DNA of 64,000 nt, from the NCBI RefSeq assembly GCF_030656875.1, contig NZ_CP130943.1, positions 3,658,001 through 3,722,000 of the forward strand. The letters are read 5' to 3'. The notes below the pieces were generated by a model that searched no databases, had not been told where the DNA came from, and saw only the letters and a list, made by a program, of their open reading frames with translations. Source of the stretch: Prescottella sp. R16 (lineage in GTDB: Bacteria; Actinomycetota; Actinomycetes; Mycobacteriales; Mycobacteriaceae). The translations under genes were made by a program, and so were the position numbers. Shown piece after piece: positions 57,116 to 64,000 of the stretch (positions are counted from its first letter, which is position 1; every line of letters begins with the position of its first letter).

Positions 57116-58321
57116 CTACTCTTGCGGTGTCACCCGCAGCACCTTGTCGCCGGAGCCGTTGTCGATGGTGACGAGGAGGCTGCCGTCGGGCATGCGGGTG
57201 GCCGAACGGAGTCGGCCGTACTCGTCTTCGAGCGCCGACCGGGATTCGACGACGCTGCGGCCGTCGTCCGAGAGACGCAGCAGCAACAGCTTCTTCGCCT
57301 GCTGGGCGGTGACGACGAGCGCTCCGTCCCACGCGCCCCAGGCGGCGTCGTCGACGAAGGTTCCGCCGGGGGTGGCGAGGGTGGGTTTGCCGGAACTCCA
57401 CACGGCCGGGGTGGCCCCGGGCACCCGGACGGGATCGGTCATGGGTACCGATTCGTCGTACACGAACGGAGCCCGGTCCGGACGCCACCCGTAGTTGTCG
57501 CCGGATTCGAGGAGGTTCACCTCGTCGTCGCGGTCGGTGCCCTGCTCGACGTTGTAGAGCCGGCCGGTGTCCGGCTGCAGCGCAAGGCCCTGCGAATTGC
57601 GGTGCCCGAGCGTGAACACCGGACTGCCCGGGTCCGGGTTGCCGGCAGCGGGACTGCCGTCGGCGGAGATGTGCAACACCTTGCCGCCCAGGCTGTTCCG
57701 ATCCTGCGGCACCGTCGGATTCGCCGAGTCACCGGTGCCGACGTACAGGGTGCCGTCGGGGTGCGCGAGGATCCGGCAGCCTCCGTGCCGTCCGCTCGCA
57801 CCGGCGGGGATGCCCGTCAGCACGTCGCCGGTGCGGGTGAGTGCCGTCCAGCCGGGGTCGACCGTCCACGACACGACGCGAATGTCGTTGCCGCTGCCGG
57901 TCGTACTGCCGAGCGATCCGGGGTCGACGGAGCCGCCGCCGGTGCCGTCGGTGCCGCGATGCCCCTGGCACGTGTACACGGTGCGACTGGACGCGAAGTC
58001 GGCGGCGAGCGCGATGCCCATGAGCCCGGTCTCGCCCTCGGCGTACAGGTCCGACAGGTCGGCGGTCACGTCGCCGCTGCTGCCGTCGGCCCGTTTCACG
58101 ACGAACCGGCCCGCCCGCTCACCGGTGAGGATCGCGCCGTCCGGGGCGACCACCACGTCCCACGGCCTGGCGAGACCGTCCAGGACCGTGGTCACCTCGA
58201 GATCCGGCAACGGCGCCGCCGGTTCGGCGCACGCGGCCGACGCCGAGCCGATCCCCACCACGGCCGCTGCCGCGACGACTCCCATGCCTCGGACCACTGC
58301 GCGCACGATCGCCCCTCTCAC
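57116..58321 (-). CDS. Secreted PQQ-type sugar dehydrogenase-like protein
   Basis: The 401-residue protein has an export signal and a six-bladed beta-propeller of the glucose/sorbosone dehydrogenase family: [46 protein letters not shown] and [11 protein letters not shown] cysteine follows the signal (SASAACAEP), so it might be a lipoprotein like mycobacterial LppZ. The cofactor and substrate are not certain. Later starts at residue 12 are possible. Confidence 0.85.
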   Translation of the reverse strand: MRGAIVRAVVRGMGVVAAAAVVGIGSASAACAEPAAPLPDLEVTTVLDGLARPWDVVVAPDGAILTGERAGRFVVKRADGSSGDVTADLSDLYAEGETGLMGIALAADFASSRTVYTCQGHRGTDGTGGGSVDPGSLGSTTGSGNDIRVVSWTVDPGWTALTRTGDVLTGIPAGASGRHGGCRILAHPDGTLYVGTGDSANPTVPQDRNSLGGKVLHISADGSPAAGNPDPGSPVFTLGHRNSQGLALQPDTGRLYNVEQGTDRDDEVNLLESGDNYGWRPDRAPFVYDESVPMTDPVRVPGATPAVWSSGKPTLATPGGTFVDDAAWGAWDGALVVTAQQAKKLLLLRLSDDGRSVVESRSALEDEYGRLRSATRMPDGSLLVTIDNGSGDKVLRVTPQE

Positions 58322-58447
58322 CGTCGGTGTCGCGGCTCACGCTACGACGGAACTCCGGCGCTCGCTCGACACCCGAACACGAAAATCGTGTGGCGACAGG
58401 ATGTTTCCGGATACACGGGGCACACTGGACACCGTGGAGCGACTGCG

Positions 58448-59413
58448 ATGACGACGTGGGTGGAAGTGCTGGTGACCATGGCCGACGGGCCGCGCCTCCC
58501 GATCCGGGGTGTGATCCGGAGAACACCGGACGAGCCGGAGCGGGTCAATTTCGCGTACGCCGGTCCGGCACCGGTGTTCGTCGGTATCGGTGACATCGTC
58601 CGGATCTGGCGCGACGGCGCGAAGGTGCGCATCGAAACCTCGGACGGGCGACCGACCTTCGTCACGGACGGGGAGACCGTGTGGAGATTCGACGACACCG
58701 ACCGGCCTCCCCTGAGCAGTACCCCGGACCGCGTCCGCTACCTGGGCACCGGCAGCGAGCTGGTGTTCGCTCGGGACGCCCGCGACTGGGTCGGCGACGA
58801 CTACACCCGCCCGGCCGGTCCGATCGGGGACACCGAGTTCCTCGGCCGGGACTGCTGGGTGGTCGATCTCGCACCACCACCCCGCAAGCAGGGGCTGCTG
58901 CGCCTGGTGGTCGACCGGGAGAGCGGGGCCGTGCTCTCCGAGAGCAACACCGAGGGCGGGCACCGCATCGCCTACACCGAGGTCACGGTCGGCGAACCGA
59001 TCGATCCGGCGGTGTTCACGTGGACCGGGCCGTCGCGTGACTTCGACGAGGAGGGACGCGCCCGCTCCGAGCGGCACCGCGCCGAGCGTGCGAACGCGCT
59101 GGACTGGTTCCGTACCCATGTCGCGGACGCGCTACCGACGCTGCGGATTCCGGCCATGCTGTCCGTCGATCGGATACTCGAACTCGACGAGGACAGCGGC
59201 GCCTTCCAGGCCGCCGTCGGGGCCGGACCGATGCATCTGATGCTGGCCCGCCGCCCGGCATCCGGCGGGCCGTGGACGCTGCACTGGCACGGCACGATCC
59301 ACCGCTGGTCGGCCGACGGCTTCGACTGGGCGGTGAATCTACCGGGCGGGGAGCTCGACGCCGAGTCCCTCGACGTCCTGCAGCGGGCCCTGGGTCAGGG
59401 CACGAGTTCGTAG
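58448..59413 (+). CDS. Uncharacterised cytoplasmic protein
   Basis: The 321-residue protein has no signal or membrane helix. The N-terminal half contains beta-rich sequence with VRIETSDGRPTFVTDGETVWRF and LLRLVVDRESGAVLSESN, which loosely recalls the lipoprotein-carrier (LolA/RseB-like) fold. The C-terminal part has HLMLARRPASGGPWTLHWHG. No function can be given. The ATG follows GGAG by eight bases and the gene overlaps copZ tail-to-tail by 19 bases. Confidence 0.68.
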   Translation: MTTWVEVLVTMADGPRLPIRGVIRRTPDEPERVNFAYAGPAPVFVGIGDIVRIWRDGAKVRIETSDGRPTFVTDGETVWRFDDTDRPPLSSTPDRVRYLGTGSELVFARDARDWVGDDYTRPAGPIGDTEFLGRDCWVVDLAPPPRKQGLLRLVVDRESGAVLSESNTEGGHRIAYTEVTVGEPIDPAVFTWTGPSRDFDEEGRARSERHRAERANALDWFRTHVADALPTLRIPAMLSVDRILELDEDSGAFQAAVGAGPMHLMLARRPASGGPWTLHWHGTIHRWSADGFDWAVNLPGGELDAESLDVLQRALGQGTSS

Positions 59414-59598
59414 CCGGCTTCCTTGACGGCGGCGGCGACGGAGATCGTGTCGAGCGGACCGGTGCTGGTGACGACGACGCGACCCGAGTCGACATCGACG
59501 TCGACGTTCTGCACTCCGGCGATTTCGCGTAGTTCCTCGGTGACGGCGGCGGCGCAGTGCTGGCAGGTCATGCCGGTGACGGTGTAGGCGTGTTGCAC
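59395..59598 (-). CDS. copZ: Copper chaperone CopZ-like HMA protein
   Basis: The 67-residue heavy-metal-associated domain has the metal site GMTCQHC (Cys12, Cys15) and ends AVKEAGYELVP. It binds Cu(I) in the cytoplasm and usually passes it to a P-type ATPase, which is not in this window. It follows csoR by 51 bases on the same strand. Confidence 0.93.
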   Translation of the reverse strand: MQHAYTVTGMTCQHCAAAVTEELREIAGVQNVDVDVDSGRVVVTSTGPLDTISVAAAVKEAGYELVP

Positions 59599-59649
59599 GA
59601 CGGTCTCCTCCCTGAGTTCCCCTGCGGGGTTCCGTTTCAGGATGCCACT

Positions 59650-59931
59650 TCAGGACTTCACGAGACGGGCGATGGCGTCGGACGCTTCCTTGACCTTCGC
59701 GTCGGCTTCGGGGCCGCCCTTCTTCGCGGCTTCGACGACGCAGCCTGCGAGGTGCGCCTCGAGCAGTTTCAGCGACACCGACTGCAGGGCCGAGGTTGCG
59801 GCCGAGACCTGGGTGAGCACGTCGATGCAGTAGCGGTCGTCGGCGATCATGCGGGAGATGCCCTGCACCTGTCCCTCGATGCGCCGCAGACGTTTGAGGA
59901 GGTCGTCCTGCTGCGGGGTGTATCCGTTCAT
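59650..59931 (-). CDS. csoR: Copper-sensing repressor CsoR
   Basis: The 93-residue helical repressor has the three Cu(I) ligands at Cys35, His60 and Cys64 (RYCIDVLTQ and LEAHLAGC) and the start TPQQDDLLKRLRRIEGQVQG. It releases DNA when Cu(I) binds. The ATG overlaps the stop of the upstream membrane-protein gene by four bases, and a CsoR-like operator lies in that gene's last codons. Confidence 0.95.
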   Translation of the reverse strand: MNGYTPQQDDLLKRLRRIEGQVQGISRMIADDRYCIDVLTQVSAATSALQSVSLKLLEAHLAGCVVEAAKKGGPEADAKVKEASDAIARLVKS

Positions 59932-60188
59932 GACCCCATGATACCCCCTACGGGTACCTTCCGGGAGGGGGCGAGACGGCGTCCCGCGTCGAGTGCGAGC
60001 AGGCCCGCTACGAGGACCGCCCCGAAGGCGGCGCCGATCCAGCTGCCCGAGTACTGCGTGACGGTGTACGACGGCGCCCCCGGCAGCAGCGGCCCGAACT
60101 CGGCGGTCGTCGTGCCCTGCCGCCAGCACATCACCGCGAGCACCACGGCCGCGGCGACGGCCACGATCTCCACCACACCCCGCTTCAC
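59928..60188 (-). CDS. Small two-helix membrane protein
   Basis: The 86-residue protein has two hydrophobic helices (about 5-22 and 48-66) and a short basic tail. It starts with GTG overlapping the DUF3093 stop (GTGA) and ends overlapping the csoR start (ATGA). I recognise no family. Confidence 0.62.
   Translation of the reverse strand: MKRGVVEIVAVAAAVVLAVMCWRQGTTTAEFGPLLPGAPSYTVTQYSGSWIGAAFGAVLVAGLLALDAGRRLAPSRKVPVGGIMGS
59941..59957 (-). promoter_or_regulatory. CsoR-like operator inside the upstream gene
   Basis: On the plus strand ATACCCCCTACGGGTAC forms the G/C-run pseudo-palindrome typical of CsoR sites. It begins 10 bases before the csoR start and lies wholly within the last codons of the upstream membrane-protein gene. 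Confidence 0.55.
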
Positions 60189-60676
60189 GGCCGCGTCCCC
60201 GTCGTGCAGGCGACGAGCGCGCCGCGCAGACCGTCGGCGTCCCGGGCCCAGGCCTGGACCAGGGAACCGTCCCGCAGCCGCAACCCGATCCCCGTGCGCC
60301 GGCGCGGCACCCCCGACAGTTCCCCGAGGCTGCGGGCGCTCTCCCAGCGTTGTGGTTCGTCGGCGTACAGGTCGGGTTCCGGGAGGACGGCCGCGATGTC
60401 GGCGACCGGCAGGTCCTCGGCGCCCTGCCGCAGTGTCTCACCGGTGAGGGACACACTCACGTGCCGGCGGGCGGCCGTCACCTGCACGGCGACGATTCCG
60501 GCGAGGATCACCGCGAACAGCGGCAACGCGAACCAGTGCACGACCGGCCCGGTGAACAACTCGATCACGAGTGCGACGCCACAGATGACGGGGCCGTAGG
60601 CGACGGTCCGCCAGCGTCCCCCCGATTCCTGGAACAGGACGCCCGGTTCAGTCGGAGTTGCTGCGGTACCACTCAC
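60185..60676 (-). CDS. DUF3093-like membrane protein
   Basis: The 163-residue protein has two adjacent membrane helices (about 28-65) and a soluble C-terminal domain with the IGLRLRDGSLVQAWARDADGL segment. GTG 60676 is preceded by GGGAGG at a good spacing; an in-frame GTG two codons upstream lies too close. It overlaps its upstream neighbour by 29 bases. Function unknown. Confidence 0.7.
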   Translation of the reverse strand: MSGTAATPTEPGVLFQESGGRWRTVAYGPVICGVALVIELFTGPVVHWFALPLFAVILAGIVAVQVTAARRHVSVSLTGETLRQGAEDLPVADIAAVLPEPDLYADEPQRWESARSLGELSGVPRRRTGIGLRLRDGSLVQAWARDADGLRGALVACTTGTRP

Positions 60677-61097
60677 GCGCACCCTCCCGGTACACCAGTA
60701 CGTCGGCGACGATCAGCAGCACCGGCAGCGGCAGCAGCGCCGGAGTGAGCATGCCGAGTGCGATGAACACGGTCACCGCGGCCGCGAATGCCCCGGACAG
60801 GGCCACCACGGCGTTCCGCATGCGGGGCCGTCCGCCACTCGCCGGCGCCGCGAGGAACCCGACGACGATGCCCGCCAGCAGCGACAGCACCCCGAGGATC
60901 CGCAGCAGCCACACGAACGAGTCCGCGGACGAACCGATCCGTTCCTCGATCGCCGCCGACGACGTGGTGGCCGCGAGCAACCCGATCAGCACCATCGCGG
61001 CACCGCACAGCACCCAGATCCAGTAGGCGACGACGACGGTGCCCGGGGTCCGGGAAGTCGGCGGGGGCGGAGTACTCACCATCTCATCTTGAACCAT
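60648..61097 (-). CDS. Four-helix membrane protein of unknown function
   Basis: The 149-residue protein has four hydrophobic segments (about 23-45, 63-83, 93-113, 115-135) and a polar C-terminus. Starts at 61097, 61082 and 61079 are all in frame. It sits between hemB and csoR as part of a row of small membrane genes; M. tuberculosis has comparable genes (Rv0513-0514) after hemB. Confidence 0.65.
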   Translation of the reverse strand: MVQDEMVSTPPPPTSRTPGTVVVAYWIWVLCGAAMVLIGLLAATTSSAAIEERIGSSADSFVWLLRILGVLSLLAGIVVGFLAAPASGGRPRMRNAVVALSGAFAAAVTVFIALGMLTPALLPLPVLLIVADVLVYREGAREWYRSNSD

Positions 61098-61145
61098 GAC
61101 TCAGGTGCCGAGGAACACACCCGGCACGATCACCGGAACCGGGGG

Positions 61146-61763
61146 TCACCGGGCGGGCGGCAGGTTCAGGAAATACGCGTTGGATTCCTTGCGGTGCATC
61201 AGCACGATCGCCCCGACCGCGACGACGGCCTGCAGAATCCCGGCACCACCCATGACGAGCGCCGCTCCCCCGGTCGCCGCCCCCGCCCCGAACAGGGTGG
61301 GCAGCGCCGAGAACACCGTGAACACGCCGGCCATCGTGAGCAGCATCCGCGCCCAGTTGCGGCCTTTGCGCATCTTGAACGCCAGCAGCAGTGTCAGACC
61401 GCCCAGCACGAGCGTCATCAGGATTCCTGTGCCGACGAGCCCGAACACCAGCAGCTGTTCGGCCTGCTCCCGCGTCACCTGCACGTCGGGCCGCTTCGCG
61501 AACTCGTCCATCAACTGGTCGACGAACGTGGTCCGGTCGCTGTACACGAACAGCAACGCCGAGATCAGATACACCACACCCAGCGCCGCAACCCCCAGCC
61601 ACAGCTGGAACGCGGTCGTCACATCGGTGGGCACCGGCTTGTGTTCCTGTGTCACCGGCGGCATCCCGGCCGGAGGGCCGCCCGCCGGGTACTGCGGCGT
61701 GCCCGGCCACGGGTCCGGCGTCCGCCCCGGTTCCCGGGGCGGTCCGGGCCACTGTTCGCTCAT
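61146..61763 (-). CDS. Proline-rich N-terminus membrane protein after hemB
   Basis: The 205-residue protein has a Pro/Gly-rich cytoplasmic N-terminus of about 50 residues followed by four hydrophobic helices and a charged middle loop ([19 protein letters not shown]). The ATG overlaps the hemB stop (ATGA). I cannot name a function. Confidence 0.68.
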   Translation of the reverse strand: MSEQWPGPPREPGRTPDPWPGTPQYPAGGPPAGMPPVTQEHKPVPTDVTTAFQLWLGVAALGVVYLISALLFVYSDRTTFVDQLMDEFAKRPDVQVTREQAEQLLVFGLVGTGILMTLVLGGLTLLLAFKMRKGRNWARMLLTMAGVFTVFSALPTLFGAGAATGGAALVMGGAGILQAVVAVGAIVLMHRKESNAYFLNLPPAR

Positions 61764-62737
61764 ACCAGCCATCCCGCCGCCTCGGCGGCCCAGTAGGTGA
61801 GGACGATGTCGGCGCCCGCGCGGCGAATGCTCAGCAACGATTCGAGGACGGCGGCGTCCCGGTCGATCCAGCCGTTCTGCGCGGCCGCGGTGATCATCGC
61901 GTATTCGCCGGAGATCTGGTAGGCGGCCACCGGCACCGTCGACCGGTCGGCGACCTCCCGCAGCACGTCCAGGTACGACATGGCCGGCTTGACCATCACC
62001 AGGTCCGCGCCCTCCGCCAGATCGAGATCCACCTCGAGCAGCGACTCGCGACGGTTCGCCGGATCCTGCTGGTAGGTGCGCCGGTCCCCCTCGAGCGACG
62101 AGCCGACGGCCTCCCGGAACGGCCCGTAGAACGCGGACGCGTACTTCGCCGAGTACGCCAGCTGGCCCACGTCGACGTGCCCCGCCGCGTCCAGCCCCTT
62201 GCGGATCGCGGCGACCTGGCCGTCCATCATGCCGCTCGGACCCAGCAGATGCGCTCCGGCGTCGGCCTGCGCGACCGCCATGTCCACGTACCGGGCCAGG
62301 GTCGCATCGTTGTCGACGCGACCGTCGTCGGTCAGCACACCGCAGTGTCCGTGCGCGGTGAACTCGTCGAGACACGTATCGGCCATCAGCACCGTCGCAT
62401 CACCCAGCTCGGACCGCAGAGCCGCCAGCCCCCGGTTGAGGATGCCGTCCGGATCGGACGCCCCCGATCCCTCGGTGTCCTTGTCCTCCTCACGCGGCAC
62501 CCCGAACAGCATCAGCCCGCCCACCCCGGCGGCCACGGCGTCGGTCGCAGCCGCCCGCAACGAATCGAGAGTGTGCTGGACGACGCCCGGCATCGACGAA
62601 ATCTCGCGCGGCGCATCGATACCGTCCGCGACGAACATCGGCAACACCAGATGCCGTGGCTCCAAAGAGGTTTCGGCAACCAGTCGGCGCATCGCCGACG
62701 TCCCCCGCAAACGGCGGGGACGACGAGTGGGGAACAT
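61760..62737 (-). CDS. hemB: 5-Aminolevulinate dehydratase (porphobilinogen synthase)
   Basis: HemB joins two aminolevulinates to porphobilinogen. The 325-residue enzyme has both active-site lysines, K198 ([16 protein letters not shown]) and K250 ([12 protein letters not shown]). The metal-binding region reads [14 protein letters not shown]: the first and third zinc cysteines (C122, C132) are present but the middle one is aspartate (D124). It is the second heme gene of this block, 81 bases after cobA-hemD. Confidence 0.95.
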   Translation of the reverse strand: MFPTRRPRRLRGTSAMRRLVAETSLEPRHLVLPMFVADGIDAPREISSMPGVVQHTLDSLRAAATDAVAAGVGGLMLFGVPREEDKDTEGSGASDPDGILNRGLAALRSELGDATVLMADTCLDEFTAHGHCGVLTDDGRVDNDATLARYVDMAVAQADAGAHLLGPSGMMDGQVAAIRKGLDAAGHVDVGQLAYSAKYASAFYGPFREAVGSSLEGDRRTYQQDPANRRESLLEVDLDLAEGADLVMVKPAMSYLDVLREVADRSTVPVAAYQISGEYAMITAAAQNGWIDRDAAVLESLLSIRRAGADIVLTYWAAEAAGWLV

Positions 62738-62769
62738 GGGGGCCGCAGCCCTCCCTTCGGTCGGGCCTT

Positions 62770-62810
62770 GTGTGCCTTTCCGGTAGTAACCGACTACCGG
62801 AAAGGCACAC
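62770..62810. terminator. Hairpin between hemD and hemB
   Basis: An 18-base perfect stem (62770-62787 with 62793-62810) closes a 5-base loop between two genes on the same strand. It may terminate or attenuate transcription before hemB. No U-tract follows. Confidence 0.6.
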
Positions 62811-62818
62811 AGGGTGCG

Positions 62819-64000
62819 TCAGCGCCGGGCGCGGGACTTCTTGCGCGGCGGGGGCAGTGCGCCCTCGGCACGCAGTCGGGCGGCGTGCTCGGCGAGGGCC
62901 TCGACGAGGGGACCCATCTGCGCGGTCTCCGGCTGGACGTCGACACGCAGACCGAACTCGATGGCGGTCTCGGCGGTCTTGGGGCCGATGCACGCGACGA
63001 TCGTGCGGGCGTGCGGCTTGCCGGCGATGCCGACGAGGTTGCGCACGGTCGACGACGACGTGAAGCACACGGCGTCGAAGCCACCCGTCTTGATCATTTC
63101 GCGGGTCTCGGCCGGCGGCGGCGCAGCCCGGACGGTGCGGTAGGCGGTGACGTCGTCGATCTCCCAGCCACGTTCGCGCAGGCCTTCGGCGAGGGTTTCG
63201 GTGGCGATGTCGGCGCGCGGCAGCAGGACCCGGTTGACGGGGTCGAACACCTCGTCGTACGGCGGGAAGTCGGCGAGCAGGCCTTCGCTGGACTGCTCCC
63301 CGGACGGCAGCAGTTCCGGGGTGATGCCGAACGAGCGGACCTTCTCCGCGGTGGCTTCACCGACGCAGGCGATCTTCACGCCGGAGAAGGCGCGGGCGTC
63401 GAGGCCGAACGCCTCGAACTTCTCCCACACGGCGCGGACCGCATTGGTGGAGGTGAACACCACCCACTGGAAGCGGCCGTCGACGAGGCCCTTGACGGCC
63501 CGCTCCATCTGGGCGGGGCTGCGGGGCGGTTCGACAGCGATGGTCGGCACCTCGATGGGGATGGCGCCGTGCGTGACGAGCCGGTTGCTCATGTCGGCGG
63601 CCTGTTCCTTGGTGCGCGGCACCAGGACGGTCCAGCCGTACAGGGCACGAGATTCCCACCACGACAGCTTGTTCCGCTGTCCGACGATCTTGCCGACCGT
63701 GACGATCAGCGGGCCGACCAGTTCGGAGCCGGCCTCGTTGAGGGTCGCGAGGGTGGCCTCGACGGTGCGCTGCTGGCGGGTGGTGCCGCGGACGGTGATC
63801 GCGGCCGGGGTCTGCGGGGCCAGACCGTGCTCGACGAGCGCGCTCGCGGTCTCGGCGAGGTGCGCGGCGGACGCGTGCAGCACCAGCGGACCGGGGGCGG
63901 CGGCCAGCGCCTTCCAGTCGACCTCGCCGCGCACGTCGGCCTCGGTATGCGTCGACCCGAAGGCCATACCGGCGTAGCTGGGGACGGTCGACCCGGACGG
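62819..64000 (-). CDS. hemD: Uroporphyrinogen-III methyltransferase/synthase fusion, partial
   Basis: The visible 393 residues (5' end beyond the window) are the last part of a SUMT/CobA methyltransferase domain (VPSYAGMAFGSTHTEADVRG, then PAAITVRGTTRQQRTVEATL) followed by a full HemD uroporphyrinogen-III synthase domain (starting GWTVLVPRTKEQAADMSNRL, with VVFTSTNAVRAVWE and CIGPKTAETAIEFG). The fusion supplies both heme and siroheme/cobalamin branches. The tail is basic. Confidence 0.93.
   Translation of the reverse strand, partial: PSGSTVPSYAGMAFGSTHTEADVRGEVDWKALAAAPGPLVLHASAAHLAETASALVEHGLAPQTPAAITVRGTTRQQRTVEATLATLNEAGSELVGPLIVTVGKIVGQRNKLSWWESRALYGWTVLVPRTKEQAADMSNRLVTHGAIPIEVPTIAVEPPRSPAQMERAVKGLVDGRFQWVVFTSTNAVRAVWEKFEAFGLDARAFSGVKIACVGEATAEKVRSFGITPELLPSGEQSSEGLLADFPPYDEVFDPVNRVLLPRADIATETLAEGLRERGWEIDDVTAYRTVRAAPPPAETREMIKTGGFDAVCFTSSSTVRNLVGIAGKPHARTIVACIGPKTAETAIEFGLRVDVQPETAQMGPLVEALAEHAARLRAEGALPPPRKKSRARR

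Noticed and set aside
57122..58447. N-terminal extension of the 58448 gene to 763 residues
   Set aside because: It is the antisense shadow of the sugar dehydrogenase-like gene; the ATG at 58448 has a GGAG site.

Overview
The window is a high-G+C actinobacterial chromosome segment from a mycolic-acid-containing member of the Corynebacteriales/Mycobacteriales, most likely Rhodococcus. The evidence is frequent GTG starts, an mce operon, HadA/HadB, menaquinone genes, a lone alkB, and gene order that follows, in inverted orientation and with rearrangements, the M. tuberculosis stretch from hemD/hemB (Rv0511-0512) through ccsA, menA/menE/menB/menC/menD, htpX and hadAB-secE-nusG-rplKA to rplJL and mkl. 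The genus is inferred from gene content and order. No rRNA, IS element, prophage, CRISPR array or replication origin was seen.

Layout. 1-9359: a minus-strand lipid-import operon, mkl(mlaF)-yrbEA-yrbEB-mceABCDEF, with mceF cut by the left edge; most junctions overlap by 1-4 bases. 9577-17600: the translation and secretion core, reading right to left as tRNA-Tyr, tRNA-Thr, tRNA-Met, rpmG, hadA, hadB, tRNA-Trp, secE, nusG, rplK, rplA, then an inserted plus-strand DHA2 drug exporter, then rplJ-rplL behind a leader with an attenuator-like hairpin. hadC is missing. 17764-29381: yajQ, htpX, a polyprenyl diphosphate synthase and much of menaquinone synthesis (menJ, menG, menD, menC, menB), with a PAP2 phosphatase, a siderophore-interacting protein behind an iron-box-like site, and a hot-dog thioesterase fused by a 4-base overlap to menC.

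29463-31903: a divergent FemAB-like gene and alkB pair that looks less G+C-rich than its surroundings. 31973-36449: small conserved genes, a PiT phosphate transporter, two tandem DUF3349 genes and menE. 36480-41633: an ABC exporter whose promoter carries three direct repeats at exact 11-base spacing, followed convergently by a large SARP/AfsR-like regulator; this is the most interesting regulatory unit here. menA follows.

42631-48723: accessory and housekeeping genes (VOC proteins, PlsC acyltransferase, SDR, GNAT, Cds1-like cysteine desulfhydrase, BldC). 48867-55044: a tightly overlapped minus-strand operon hemL-phosphatase-tlpA-ccdA-resB-ccsA, which ties heme precursor synthesis to cytochrome c maturation. 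55192-64000: an acyl-CoA oxidase-like enzyme, a PQQ-type sugar dehydrogenase-like secreted protein, copper genes csoR-copZ at the end of a chain of small membrane-protein genes, hemB, and a cobA-hemD fusion cut by the right edge. Together the genes cover respiratory-chain cofactors (menaquinone, heme, cytochrome c), envelope lipids (mycolate dehydratases, Mce import) and core translation.
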